A stretch of DNA of 57,973 nt from contig NW_019091381.1 of the NCBI RefSeq assembly GCF_001949145.1, positions 3,028,527-3,086,499 on the forward strand, given 5' to 3'. This document shows, one piece after another, positions 24,201 to 35,030 of the stretch (position 1 is its first letter; every line of letters starts with the position of its first letter). The position numbers were made by a program, and so were the translations under genes. A model generated the notes under the pieces. It made no database searches. It was not told where the DNA came from and saw nothing but the letters and a program-made list of their open reading frames with translations. Source of the stretch: Acanthaster planci (Eukaryota > Echinodermata > Asteroidea > Valvatida > Acanthasteridae).

Positions 24201-24229
24201 AAACAAACAAACGAACGAACGAACGAACA
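24201..24229. repeat. AACA/AACG tetranucleotide microsatellite
   Basis: AAACAAACAA is followed by repeated ACGA/ACGAAC units. Confidence 0.85.
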
Positions 24230-24574
24230 TTCTTGCCTGGTGGTGTACGTACAATCCATGCAGAGTCGTGTGCGCTATACTCATCGCGAACGAAATGCTT
24301 CCGTTACCAGCGAATGCTCATGTTACTGTTCACCCTTCCGGCGCTAAAAAAAACAAAGCATAATGTATGAAATTCTGACATTGCGGACCCATCGTCCTGT
24401 CTCAGTATGCCAGAACCCGGGCCAGAGTGTCTCACAGTTTTGGATTACACCACCTCAGAAGGTGGCAGTTTCACGTGCTGGTTATAGCCTGTGGACGAAG
24501 GACTTAAAGACGCCTTTCCATGTGTGCGTCAACACGTGCGCCAGCGCTGCGCATCCGTCAACATCGCTCCCAGG

Positions 24575-24645
24575 GCAACCTCGTTCCAATGGGTACGATC
24601 TTGCCGCGCCATGTTAGTACCTACCACGCCTTGCGCGATCTAACC
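24575..24645 (-). repeat. Inverted copy of the segment at 12718-12790
   Basis: 24589-24611 is the exact reverse complement of 12751-12773, with weaker identity around it. It lies about 3.4 kb upstream of the gene C start codon. Confidence 0.7.
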
Positions 24646-24657
24646 CCTGGTATTGTA

Positions 24658-24694
24658 TAATTTAAATATCCCACTATTTCGGATATTTAAATTA
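24658..24694. repeat. Perfect 14-bp hairpin
   Basis: TAATTTAAATATCC and GGATATTTAAATTA are exact reverse complements around a 9-nt loop. It is A/T-rich and lies in spacer just beyond the 24.6 kb repeat. Confidence 0.8.
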
Positions 24695-27600
24695 GGACTT
24701 TAGTCAGTGTGTGTACGCGTGATGAAGATTTACGCGTGCGTGACGTACAGGAGAATACTTGGACGCGAGCGTGCAACTTTTGAAATACGTGCGTGCTTGA
24801 CTCAACGTTTATGTATAATCATCCTGAATAGCCAGTCAGCGTCATTTTCGTATCTACATGACCAGGGGCTATAGTGAAGAAAAGCGCACGCAGCCCATGG
24901 AGTCGAGGTTGCTCCCGGGGCGCACACGTGTGTTAAACTAATGGAGTCGATTTTTGTGTCCGTGAAAAAGAAACGCATGAACACATCGTCTGGGCCTACA
25001 CAACGCATCACAAAACGAACACAATGGAAACGTGCCTTATGTCAACATGGAATTTTGCAAAGCGGCACAAATCGAAAGGGACGACTCCCCCCCCCATTCA
25101 AAATCTAAACTTTAACGCAAAAAAAGACCCACAAAGAAACCGTCTTTCGTAGATGGAATCTTGCCACTGTCGACTTCCGGTGGTTTCAAAGCGCGTGACA
25201 TTAATGTGGCGTCTGTCGCTATAAAGTGCTTACGCAGCTCGGACTCGGAACTGTCTGCGAAAAAAGACCCACCGGAAGTTGTCGGCGGCCCTATTTTTCT
25301 ACGTCCGGTAAAGTGGCCCATTACATCACACCGGATGAGTCTGCTCAAAATAGCCCCAAGGCATACCAGGAAGAACTTTATAGTAATGACATTTTCCCTC
25401 ATTTCTTGTTTTTTTTTCCTTGTACTTTCTTCTTTCTTTTCTTGAGTTTGTATAGTTTTAACGTGACTTCAACATATTTCGCTGTCATCCCATCACCTGG
25501 TTACCCGGTATGCATGGTTCGGTTGAAAAAGAGGCTGGACTGGCAAGCTTCAGCCACCCAAACCGAACGGGCTCTCCGGTCTAACTTGGCAACATATACA
25601 GGCACAGAAATGGTGCATATCTTTCAGTCACAAGGTCACCAGGACTGCTGTAGGTGTCCTGTACTGCTTCACCCTTTGAAAAGAATGGAAACGCCTGACG
25701 ACTAGCAGTTTTGCTTCAACGTGGCAACTGTTCTTGGCAAGGCAGACCTCTCTGGCGCAAGGCCTGCGCATCCTTTCGCATTTCAGCACGCCGCTTAAGC
25801 ATCTTTCTGCAACAATAGACCCTTGTCCTTGAGTGTATGAATGGAAGCTTTAAACTATTACTTTCCCGTCATGACGTCGCAATCTGGGTGGCAAATCAGT
25901 ATACACGTACTTCTTTAAAACACAGGTTACTTTCTTTTCAAATTGGCATGCAGGGACTTTTGTAGTACGTCAGTGGGTTTTTACGACAGAGGACAAAGTG
26001 TTTAGCAACGATGGAAACGATTTCACATTGAAGCACGCAAATGACGCATTGAACTATGGGACACCTGCATTAGAAACCCAATTAACCGGTATTGGAGTCG
26101 AGACATTCTACAAACTCACAAAGGCTGATTTTTCCCTGATCGTTTTGAATTTGGTCTTCAAGAATCTATCATGTCAACAAAACCTGCCCATAGCCGGCAT
26201 AGACCAGTAGCACTACGTAGGCGACTTCTTTCATGCGTACATCACACATCAGTGATGATGACACCGAGGATAGCTTTGTTTGATTTAGTTCAATGACCCG
26301 GAGGACTCCTGCCGTGCTACAAGTTAGGAAAAGAGGTTACATCGTTACAGTGTGTACAATACAGGTTGGGAGGGGGGAAGATGACCCTAGCCGACCTTCC
26401 TGGAAGTCCCCATGACCGAAGACTACCGAAGAGCAGGCCGCTTGTGTGGAAAGCACGAGTGACTGGCAAACCTAATCCCGTCGGTGACCTAGAGCAGAAG
26501 AAGAGAGATCTTCTGCGGCGCCGCTCGCTAGAAATCAGAACCCTGCGCTCTCCATTACTGCAGCATATAGTTGAAGCAATCAGCACACATGCTCTTGTAT
26601 AAGCCAGGGACAATTAAAGTTTAACTGGCCATTCGACTCTCCAGATTAGAATGTGTTCGACAATTCTTATGAAACATTGGCCGTGCGAAATGGAGATGTA
26701 CCCATCTTACAATATAGTCCCTATCCACAGCTAAAAAAATACTTAAACTGGTTATATATGATGCCCCTTTTCCTAAAGTCTTCCGTGATTTTCAAATTAT
26801 AACGCAATTGGAGAACGATTACAAAGTAATGTGAAAAACAGTGCTCGATCTGACCAAAAGCTTGACTTCATCGGTGAGGTATGTGGCCAATGTCTCCCCC
26901 CAACGAAACCCGGGTGTATTTCGCCGGGAGAACGGAATTCACCTTCATGCTTCAAACCACGGACCGGATTCTTGCAGCTATACAGATTGAAAGAGGAACG
27001 CCTCCCCTGTAAATCATCAACCGCGATTCACAAATGATGGTGGTTTTTTGTTATCGTCAGTGTCATTGGAGTGGATGTTGTTTTTCTATCTTTCTTTCAG
27101 CCTCTAACGCGGTTGCCAAATCCCGGTCTCGCGTGAATGGAGACAAAATCCAGTATTAACCACACAACGACTTCGGCAACGGGAATTGATTATGGGTAGC
27201 CTTTGCGACCAAATTAATAAACGAAAGAGACACATGACATCAGTGCATAGTGTGTATTATTAAAACACAAACCCAAATGCGTGTATGTTTCCCCTCTTTA
27301 TCTCTGCTTTTTAGAAAGCTATGTACGATTGACACCGATTGATCATTTCCCAAATTAATGCATCTTCCAATACAGCGACTAAACTCTTCACAATTATAAC
27401 TTATAATTTTCAAACGAGTCGTTGTAAGGAAGTACATTTACAGCGCATTAACACACACGGGCATTAGAAATGACTAGGGGAAAAAAAGACTGAAAATGAT
27501 TTTCCTGTGTACGTATGTCACCAAGTACATAAAACTATTTACTTCCCACAAATTTGACTGGAGGTGGGTTGTGATGGTGTGTTCCCTGAAATGACATTAA

Positions 27601-27753
27601 GCTCCACACATCTGACGCCGTCAAATCTGTGTTAGTCTGTGTTTACTTAGGCGCTCACTTGCTCCCACGCTCGACAGCACCGGCTGTGAACATGTTGTTT
27701 GGGGTATTTCCCCGCCACAGGTATCAGTGCCGAAGTTCTGGGTATCCCATGAA

Positions 27754-27761
27754 TGACGTCA
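27754..27761. promoter_or_regulatory. CRE palindrome upstream of cytokine gene C
   Basis: TGACGTCA lies about 290 bp upstream of the start codon. A G/C-flanked GGGGTATTTCCCC palindrome at 27701-27713 is reminiscent of, but not a match to, the NF-kB consensus. CREB/ATF control is plausible but unproven. Confidence 0.35.
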
Positions 27762-27945
27762 CAGGGTGACTGTACGCACGCTGGCAGCTTCAGTGCGCAC
27801 ACAACACATACAATGGTTCCGCGGAAAGGTCATAGCCGGCTGCTTCTCCGATGCGTAATCGGTCTACAATTAGCGGAAGGTTTACCCCCAAAAATGTGTT
27901 ATCAAAACGAAACAACTTACCCACGTGTTGCGGATGCCGCGCGCC

Positions 27946-27953
27946 AATAAATA
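27946..27953 (+). promoter_or_regulatory. TATA-like element of cytokine gene C
   Basis: AATAAATA lies about 100 bp before the chosen start codon, suggesting transcription from about 27980 and a short 5' UTR. It is weaker than a consensus TATA box. Confidence 0.3.
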
Positions 27954-28049
27954 CGGGTAGGTCACCTGCATCTCAATCAGAATAAACTTCGACTCGACTA
28001 GTTGGCTCTAGCAAGACTTCAAAGATTCAAGCAAAGCAAGATTTATATT

Positions 28050-31000
28050 ATGGAGCTGCACGCTGCACTGATGCTATCCGTCCTTCTCCTGAGCGTTGCC
28101 TGCATGGGTGCCGGCGCGTCGCCGGTCCCCGCCAGTTTTCTGTCCAGGTTACGGAGGTCGGCGGGCGCGACGGCGGGCCTGCCCACCGATCCCACGGTAG
28201 CCGCGACCGGAACGGCGGAGAGTGCGTCGACGACGCCGTACACTTCGCCGCGTCCCAGTCGACTTGCCCGCCAAGCATTTCAATCCGACGTCCTGGCGGT
28301 GCATTTTGCTCACCTTCACAGCGAAGCTGCAGAAGTCTTGAGAGAGCACGGGGAACTGTATTCACATTACGTGAGTTCATCTTTTCACTTCCCTCTTTGT
28401 ACCAAAGGCACCACGATGAAAGAAAAAGAAAGAAAAAAAAATCTCCTTTCGGTATCTTGCATGCATGAAGAAAAATAAATATCTAACCACCAACGCCCGT
28501 TTTATATCAAAGGCATACTTGAAATTTCAATTTGACGGGAAACTGCCAAATGTGTAATTCTTGTGCATGCGTGCTCTTGGCTCCATAACCAGCATGCTGT
28601 GTGACTGAGTGCATGGTTTAATCGTGAGCCCTATTTCCATTCTTCCGTCTGCAGAAGAGGGAGCGCTTTGCCGATGACCCCGACCCACTCGTTCATGAGT
28701 TGGTCTTGACCTACCTGCCGAATGCCAATAACCTGCCGCACGAGATCATCAGGTCGACCCTGTCGGTAAGCCGTGTTGTTTGAAATTGAGTTTGTTAAAG
28801 TTTATGGTTTTCTTAAGTATTCTGATTTTTTCTCCGTTAAAGCTAAGGACAAATCAAACAACACCTTTAAAGTAATTTCTGTGTTCCCGGCTAAATTTCT
28901 TAAAAGAAATTGACCGCACATATTTAGAGGAGCTAAATGAGTAAGTGTGCTATCTGTGCAGGTGTGTGTAATTTACGTACGGTGACAGCGCTGACCATTG
29001 TATCTATCTTTACGGCAATGTGAAACTTAAACCTAACCTAGAACATCAGTTCGCGACACATGCAAAGATTTAGTGGAACATATGTGGACTTCACCGGGCA
29101 AATCATTCTCAGCCTTGTTTGTCAGCGAACATGCCTTAAAATAGGTTTCCAAAAATTTTTTTTTTCTGAACAAAGTCATCGGCATTCAACACTACATGAT
29201 GAACGGGGCCGAAAAGTCACGACCTCGTTCCTAGTCTGAAGCGATAAATAATTTTAAACAGTGACTCGAATCGAGCACAGAGACGGGTATGTCCATGCTG
29301 ACAAAAAAAAAGGGAAGTCCCCATAAAATCTAAATGAAAAAAAAATAATATAAAGCCAGAAACACCACTCAGTTTTTCAATCCCAAGGAAAAACTTGCAA
29401 GTCACCCGAAAAGCCCATAATTACCAGTGATTAATTCTTTCGGGGTTTCAGCTGTCGACCGCTGCGCAGACAAAAACGCTGTATCATTCTTCCTGCAATA
29501 TAAAGACAGGGCGCGCACTCGAAACACAAGGCGTTGCTCTGACAACTACAAACAGACATTCTTTATGTGACATCTGCCAAGCTTTATGGCTGCAATGACG
29601 TCAGTTGATGAGTCTGCGAGGAGGTACTTGCCAAATCAAATAACCTATTCGAAAATTAGGCTAACTTTAAGCCGGAATAACAATTCCATAAGACTCGGCT
29701 ATGAATGCATGCTTCAGTGACCGATTTTGATGAGAACGACTCAAAACGGCTGTTGATGGAAAAGAGAAGCTGTCCTCGCACGCAAGATTGAAGTGGGCAA
29801 AGCTTGTAAATTGGGACTTTATTATCAAGTAACGACGTCATCGCGACCGATCAACAATTAACCACAGTCATGTAAAGTGCATTCGTCCGTACACCTCGCA
29901 TGTTCGAAGGTTAACCTATTGTTTGGTGGTACATGTATAAGGATATCTTCAACTCGGAAGTTACCTCTTCAATTCATGTAATAACTAATATCAAACCGGT
30001 GAGGTTGGGTTTCACTTTCGAAGTCACACATCATTAATCACATCGTCATGCAGAACGCGCGGCGTAGCGTTGAATTTCAACAACAGAAATGGACATTTAA
30101 GGCAGATACGGGCAATCTATTTTCTCTTCCACTGTGCCCAAAGTTTATGAATAGAATACAGCTGGAAGTACTCAATGCCCAACTTATCCTACCCAGTATC
30201 TGAAAATATACCCGACAAACGCATACACAAGACTGCAAACACCTGTTACATTTTACAAATCCACGATCTCACGCAAACTGTGATTCGCTGGGTACCATAC
30301 TAGCAAACATTCCCCTCAATTAAAATTGCTAAAAATTGTGAACTAAAAAAAAAAAATGGTTTCACAGTGCTCGCGGTGCAAAATGGATGCCTGGGTCTCC
30401 GCTGTTAACCTTCCTTGTAAACCCGGAAAAAACACACTTGTTTCATTGCAGAATCAACGAATCAAAGTTTTAAAAACTGATTTCCCGATTCTTCGTCCAT
30501 TTCAGGATTCGGAGCTGGTGCTTCTGCACTACAACGCCCTCATCCTCTTCAGGGACACCCTGCACAGAGTGTCGCAGAGCGAGACGCACGATATTGAGAT
30601 ACGAGTGGACGTGGTCATCGAAAAGTTACGTCTGGTCATCGACCGACTGGAAACCACGGTATGTCACTGCAACGGTCTTTCCAACTCTTGATTATGCGTG
30701 ATACTCGTGTCCGTAAACTGGTCCAGTCGGGGTCAGGGATGCAACGAAATAATTATAGTGGTCATTCTTAGTTTTATTGGAGGAGAGAGTATACTTCCTT
30801 CAGGTGGCGTTCGTGACGCCATATCAATAATTGTGCATGGCCCTCGTTTGGGCTTTTCTTCAGAAGCAACTCATCACCTAAGGCTCTCCCTTAACAGCTA
30901 TTTTCTCTCGAAAAGATTTTTGGCTGCAACTACAGATTACATTTACTTTGAAAAGTAATAAAGTTTACTTTGAAAAGTTTAAGTCGAAACTAACTCAAAA

Positions 31001-31303
31001 TGATACGAGAGTTGGGCATCTATAACAGGCCCCCAAACATCCTCGAATTTTGCGAATCACAATCTCGTCTGCAGAAGACCTTCCGCACGCATGAACACGT
31101 GTCGGTGTGATTTTATTTTCTGACAGATGATTCAGCTAGGACAAGAGGCCAGCATCATCCGGGTCCCATCGTCCATCCCCGCGTTTCACGCGAACGTCAC
31201 CGCCGCCGAGCAGAACACGCGCACTCTGCTGGTCCTGCAGGAGTTTCACGCCTACTTGCCGCACGTGCGTCAGGACTACAGGGTACTCAGCAACCGGTAC
31301 TGA
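28050..31303 (+). CDS. Cytokine gene C: secreted CNTF/LIF/IL-6-like four-helix cytokine with pro-region, 253 aa
   Basis: Coding exons are 28050-28370, 28655-28765, 30506-30658 and 31127-31303 (TGA). All borders are GT-AG, all introns phase 0, and they join to 253 codons. I chose the ATG at 28050, not the in-frame one at 28002, because it opens directly into a signal peptide (residues 1-24, core ALMLSVLLLSVACMG). Residues 25-74 are Ser/Thr/Pro/Ala-rich and contain RLRR (33-36, furin-type) and RLAR (71-74). Cleavage at the second would leave a 179-residue mature chain close in size to gene B's. Predicted helix A is about 77-106; exon 3 carries helix B (SELVLLHYNALILFRDTL) and helix C (VDVVIEKLRLVIDRL); exon 4 carries helix D (RTLLVLQEFHAYLPHV, ending LSNRY). 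Exon 3 aligns with gene B's over its full length (DSE, HY, L, I.K..L.I.RL). The mature chain has no cysteine. A sequon lies at N218. The expected role is a JAK-STAT-type extracellular ligand; subfamily inferred. Confidence 0.83.
28766..30505 (+). other. Intron 2 of cytokine gene C
   Basis: 1740 bp with donor gtaagc and acceptor catttcag. No embedded gene or clear repeat was seen. ORFs inside it are short and unremarkable; the ATG-started ORF at 30356 is intron read into exon 3. Confidence 0.65.
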
Positions 31304-31850
31304 TGGACGGCCGCACTGTTCAGGTTAACACACAGGGCTCTGTCGTTTCAAAGGACAAAAACTGCAATGTGTTTACTATCAAAGGCAATTTATAGTGATC
31401 TATTTTTATACCTATTTATATGAATGTCTTTTCCGAATGTACATATTCAGTTCTTGTGTGGAAAAAAAAATTAACTTATTCTTTTGGAAATAATTTATTT
31501 AACTTATTGACTTTAGTAGGGTGTTTTCATACTATTTAATGACTATTTATTTAAAAGAAAGGGAAATACTTCTGCAAATATTCTTGTGAACAATTAAGTC
31601 ATCGTTAAGAGACCAAAGTATTCGAATGAAATATTTGTAAGTTCATATTCCAATTCGTTTCAAAGATGGTGCTGGATAAAACAGAAAATAATTTTTATGT
31701 TGAACACAATTTAACTTCCTAACTTGAAGGGGAAAACAACACTGTACTTTCAGATTTAATTTTGGCTTGTGGGGTTCACAAGAGAATTAATAATTCCGAG
31801 ATAGATATTTAATTATATATTTGCTCAAAGACATCGTCACATCCGTCCTG
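31304..31850 (+). other. AU-rich 3' UTR of cytokine gene C
   Basis: ATTTA motifs occur at 31388, 31414, 31493-31501 (overlapping pair), 31534 and 31545-31553. The last includes the nonamer TTATTTAAA. This matches the ARE-rich tails of genes A and B. I found no canonical AATAAA within 600 bp, so the 3' end is approximate and may use a variant signal. Confidence 0.6.
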
Positions 31851-33720
31851 ATTTTACTCCATTTCCTTCCCTTTGCTATCAATGGGGGATATTATGCAAT
31901 ATCCCAAGAATGAAATCGGGTATGCGGCCTGTGGTCGTGCATTTTGTATAATTTCCTATCCGTGTCTACCAATATCCGGTCGGTAATGGCCGCAGGACAA
32001 GTGCAAGTGAAGTGGGTCGCACAGGGTGAGTATTAAAGCGAAAGTATCGCGGAAACGTGCTGTTAATTGTAACCACGTGATCTCGTCACTCTCTAAACCG
32101 GCATCAAGGGTTAAATTCGCAAAATTTTTGATGCTGCATTTTTTGGTTATTATTGATAGAAACTGTCTGTTCAAACAACACCTGTTACAATTTAAACTCA
32201 CCCTGTAGTTCCTGCTTTTCGAAGTACTGTATGGCGATATTCGCCAACTATTGCTCAAATACAATGCACTATTTTCTATCCTAGCCTCTGATATATTCGT
32301 AAAATATTTCTTAACTATTACAACAGAGATAGCCATAAACTTTAAATTAATGTTACGGGATTAATTAGCAGTTCAGGATTGTATCAAGCAATTTATGAAT
32401 TATCGGAAAGGGCTTAAAAGTGCGCACAAAATTTGTACTTGTATCCTTAAAACGAAGGAAATGTGTGATATATGAAAGAGATACCAATTATAATGTTGAA
32501 TTGTTGTGAGCGATACTAATTACTCATTTGAAAATATTCCAGTACTATGTTTGATTGCTGATACTTCCTTGCGTGCAGGCAAAGTGCTTGTGTGACTCAA
32601 TTCAACGGAATTTTCAAGTTACTTTCACGTGAGAATGGAACAAATATAAAGGCTGTCCTGTACCTTTAAAAGTTCGTGTAAATTATTTATACCAAAAAAT
32701 ACTGTCAGTACTTGATACATTTCATGTTAGAGATAACGTAAGTTATGTTTCTTGCGGAGAGCAGTGCAGGCCTAAACTTTGATGTGCGAGTGTGGACCTC
32801 TGGGTCGAGTTTTATTCACGCTGGGAGAAGTTAGTTAAATGCAATAATTTTAGAAACTATTTGGGTGTTTAGGTTCTATCTCAAATAGCAAGGGTTCAAT
32901 GTACAAATCATGACAGCAACAGCTCACTGAATAATGGACTTGACATTTCCGTTGGATCAGTATTGTAAACCACATGTATTTAATATGATAACACATGTCT
33001 GTGACCTTTCAGGAGATTTCAATTGTGTGAAATGTGACTTCTATGATTGTCAGGTTCTGTGGTATTTGTATTTGGAGCGGTTTCCTCGTATAAGAGTTAA
33101 TTTGCGAATAAAGTGTGCACGCATAACGATATTACTTGGAATTCCTTCGTGTATTTCTGCTGCCCAGTACTATCTGCAGTAGTACGACACTTGTAACCCT
33201 CATCGCTGTTCACATTCCGTTATAGATGTACCAAAGCAATTAATTTCAAGTACAACCCTGTGGGGGAAGTGGACCGGCCAAATCTCAAAAGATTTGTTCT
33301 CCGGAATTTTCTGAAGTATCTGCTCATTCCTTTTAGAAATTTGGAAGAAAAAAAAAAGAACGGTAGGATTTACTTCAAGGGGCTAAAAAGTGACTCAACA
33401 ATGTGGGCAGAGGGAGCTTTGGACTCTGATTCTGATAGGAAAATATGTGCTCGTTGACATTTTGTGTACCACAGTCATTGTCCTTTTTATGGACGGAGTC
33501 ACGTGACCACTCAACAATAAAAGAGATTCCCCAAAACTTCTCTTTATAAGCTTTCAAATTTGATTTCGTACGATTTTTCGTAAATAGCTCCACTTCAAAT
33601 AAAAAATGCAAACAAAGCGTGAAAAGATGCCTTTGCTAAGACTTTTTATTGGGGAGGAATCAAACGTCTCTTCTCATCGGTTCACTGTTTTGTAGGGAAA
33701 TACGTGCGCATATTTGTTGC

Positions 33721-33824
33721 CAGAGAGGGTGTTTTTTTTCTTAGCAATGGAGGCTCGTTTGGTCGGAGCTGAACTTTGCTGGTTCACGTACGGCTAGGAA
33801 ATGCACGCGTCACGGTTGCATTGG
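33721..33824 (+). repeat. Dispersed repeat, second copy of 20363-20475
   Basis: Same order of shared blocks as the 20.4 kb copy (TTTGGTCGGA, GCTGGTTCACG, AGGAAATGCACGCGT). It lies about 140 bp from the SINE. Confidence 0.75.
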
Positions 33825-33960
33825 TAGGCCTACCAACAACACAAGCACACTTACATGTACATTCACACGGGTGAAGAGACAGCAGCGTGACACAACCTAT
33901 ACAGATTGCTCCAAGTTGTCGGTAGGAATTTGGAAAAACACTCCCTGACGATCAGAATAG

Positions 33961-34323
33961 TTAATGATTTAATAATTTATTCATTTACAAAGCGAAAATT
34001 TCATATAGATATGTTCAAATGCGCTGTACAATGAAGACATTAAGCGTGGAACAATGAATGCATTTAAACATGGTGGAGCCGATGGCATACAAGGGTGTCT
34101 CGGGCAGCCGCCAAACGACCCACATTCACCAACATCAGTAAAGGGGAGACAGTAAGAAGCAGTTACAGTTTTAGAGGTGGGAGGAAAACCCCAGACGAAA
34201 ATTCTGGGTAAAACCCACGGAGTCAGGTAGGGAATGAAAACCCCATCCACATGTGGACCGGGCCGGGAATCGAACCCGGGACCACAGAGGTGGAGGGCGA
34301 GGAAAGAACTACCTTGCCAACCC
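33961..34323 (-). mobile_element. tRNA-derived SINE
   Basis: Read on the minus strand, the 5' end shows TGGCAAGGTAGT (A-box-like) and GTCCCGGGTTCGATTCCCGG (B box), i.e. a degraded tRNA head. A body of about 250 bp and an A/T-rich 3' end (gtaaatgaataaattatt) follow. RNA polymerase III-type SINEs have this structure. Confidence 0.72.
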
Positions 34324-34331
34324 TACTCGCC

Positions 34332-34374
34332 ATTACTCGATCATTACTCGATCATTACTCGATCATTACTCGCT
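34332..34374. repeat. 11-bp tandem microsatellite
   Basis: About four copies of ATTACTCGATC, the last ending in ATTACTCGCTC. It lies between the SINE and the assembly gap. Confidence 0.85.
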
Positions 34375-34385
34375 CATATAAAAAT

Positions 34386-34434
34386 CACAAGCTTGCTCGG
34401 GTGGGATTCGAGCCTACGATTTCCTAATTGCTAG
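34386..34434 (-). repeat. tRNA-like repeat fragment at the left edge of the gap
   Basis: The minus strand contains GGCTCGAATCCCACCCGAGCAAGCTTGTG, described here by its B-box-like GGCTCGAATCCC and the trailing AAGCTTGTG block, both also seen in the 3.9 kb copy. It is cut by the run of Ns. Confidence 0.5.
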
Positions 34435-34845
34435 NNNNNNNNNNNNNNNNNNNNNNNNNNNNNNNNNNNNNNNNNNNNNNNNNNNNNNNNNNNNNNNNNN
34501 NNNNNNNNNNNNNNNNNNNNNNNNNNNNNNNNNNNNNNNNNNNNNNNNNNNNNNNNNNNNNNNNNNNNNNNNNNNNNNNNNNNNNNNNNNNNNNNNNNNN
34601 NNNNNNNNNNNNNNNNNNNNNNNNNNNNNNNNNNNNNNNNNNNNNNNNNNNNNNNNNNNNNNNNNNNNNNNNNNNNNNNNNNNNNNNNNNNNNNNNNNNN
34701 NNNNNNNNNNNNNNNNNNNNNNNNNNNNNNNNNNNNNNNNNNNNNNNNNNNNNNNNNNNNNNNNNNNNNNNNNNNNNNNNNNNNNNNNNNNNNNNNNNNN
34801 NNNNNNNNNNNNNNNNNNNNNNNNNNNNNNNNNNNNNNNNNNNNN
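34435..34845. other. Assembly gap (411 Ns)
   Basis: Unsequenced. Both flanks carry tRNA-like repeat sequence, so the gap probably reflects a collapsed or unresolved repeat. ORFs reported across it are meaningless. Confidence 0.99.
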
Positions 34846-35030
34846 TGCAGACGTCTGGCGTGAAGACGACTCAATATATCACTGACATGCTTGAGGAGCC
34901 CGCTGCACTGGATTTCTGCCGACTGCCTCATCCCGGCAAACTCGGTGGTCGAGTGACTAAGACGTCTGCAATAGTGAGCAAGAAGTCATGGGTTCCTATC
35001 CCCTCCAGCAACCTTTTGGTGTGTTTTTGC
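34846..35030 (+). repeat. tRNA-like SINE fragment at the right edge of the gap
   Basis: CGGCAAACTCGGTGGTCGAG at 34934-34953 and GACTAAGACGTCTGCA just after form an A-box-like region. GGGTTCCTATCCC about 40 bp further on is B-box-like. The first block is also found on the minus strand at about 3930-3950. It is truncated by the gap. Confidence 0.5.

Larger units (their letters stand above)
15577..27690. other. Intergenic spacer between cytokine genes B and C
   Basis: About 12 kb with no supportable gene. ORFs at 18087-18936, 22788-23077, 23376-23576 and 25112-25705 lack recognisable motifs or splice logic, and several lie in repeats or low-complexity sequence. Contents: a minisatellite-like block (16740-17200), a TIR element (19172-19415), dispersed repeat copies (18975-19165, 19860-20020, 20363-20475, 22900-23075), a long hairpin (24658-24694), an (AACG)n tract (24201-24229) and an inverted pair at 25170-25285. 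Poly-G runs lie at 17706, 18285 and 23790. Confidence 0.55.

Noticed and set aside
28002-28049. Upstream in-frame ATG for cytokine gene C
   Set aside because: It would add 16 basic residues before the signal peptide and place it away from the N-terminus; the ATG at 28050 gives a standard signal peptide.
28371-28478. Read-through of gene C exon 1 to a stop, giving a 158-codon ORF
   Set aside because: The sequence at 28371 is a strong donor (gtgagt) in the same place as in gene B, and downstream phase-0 exons match gene B exons.
31956-32336. 126-codon minus-strand ORF after gene C
   Set aside because: No recognisable motif; A/T-rich and without a supporting promoter or splice sites.
34250-34300. 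Possible functional tRNA gene (GGTTCGATTCC box)
   Set aside because: Only the T-arm/B-box region is tRNA-like; no complete cloverleaf, and the body continues as a SINE.
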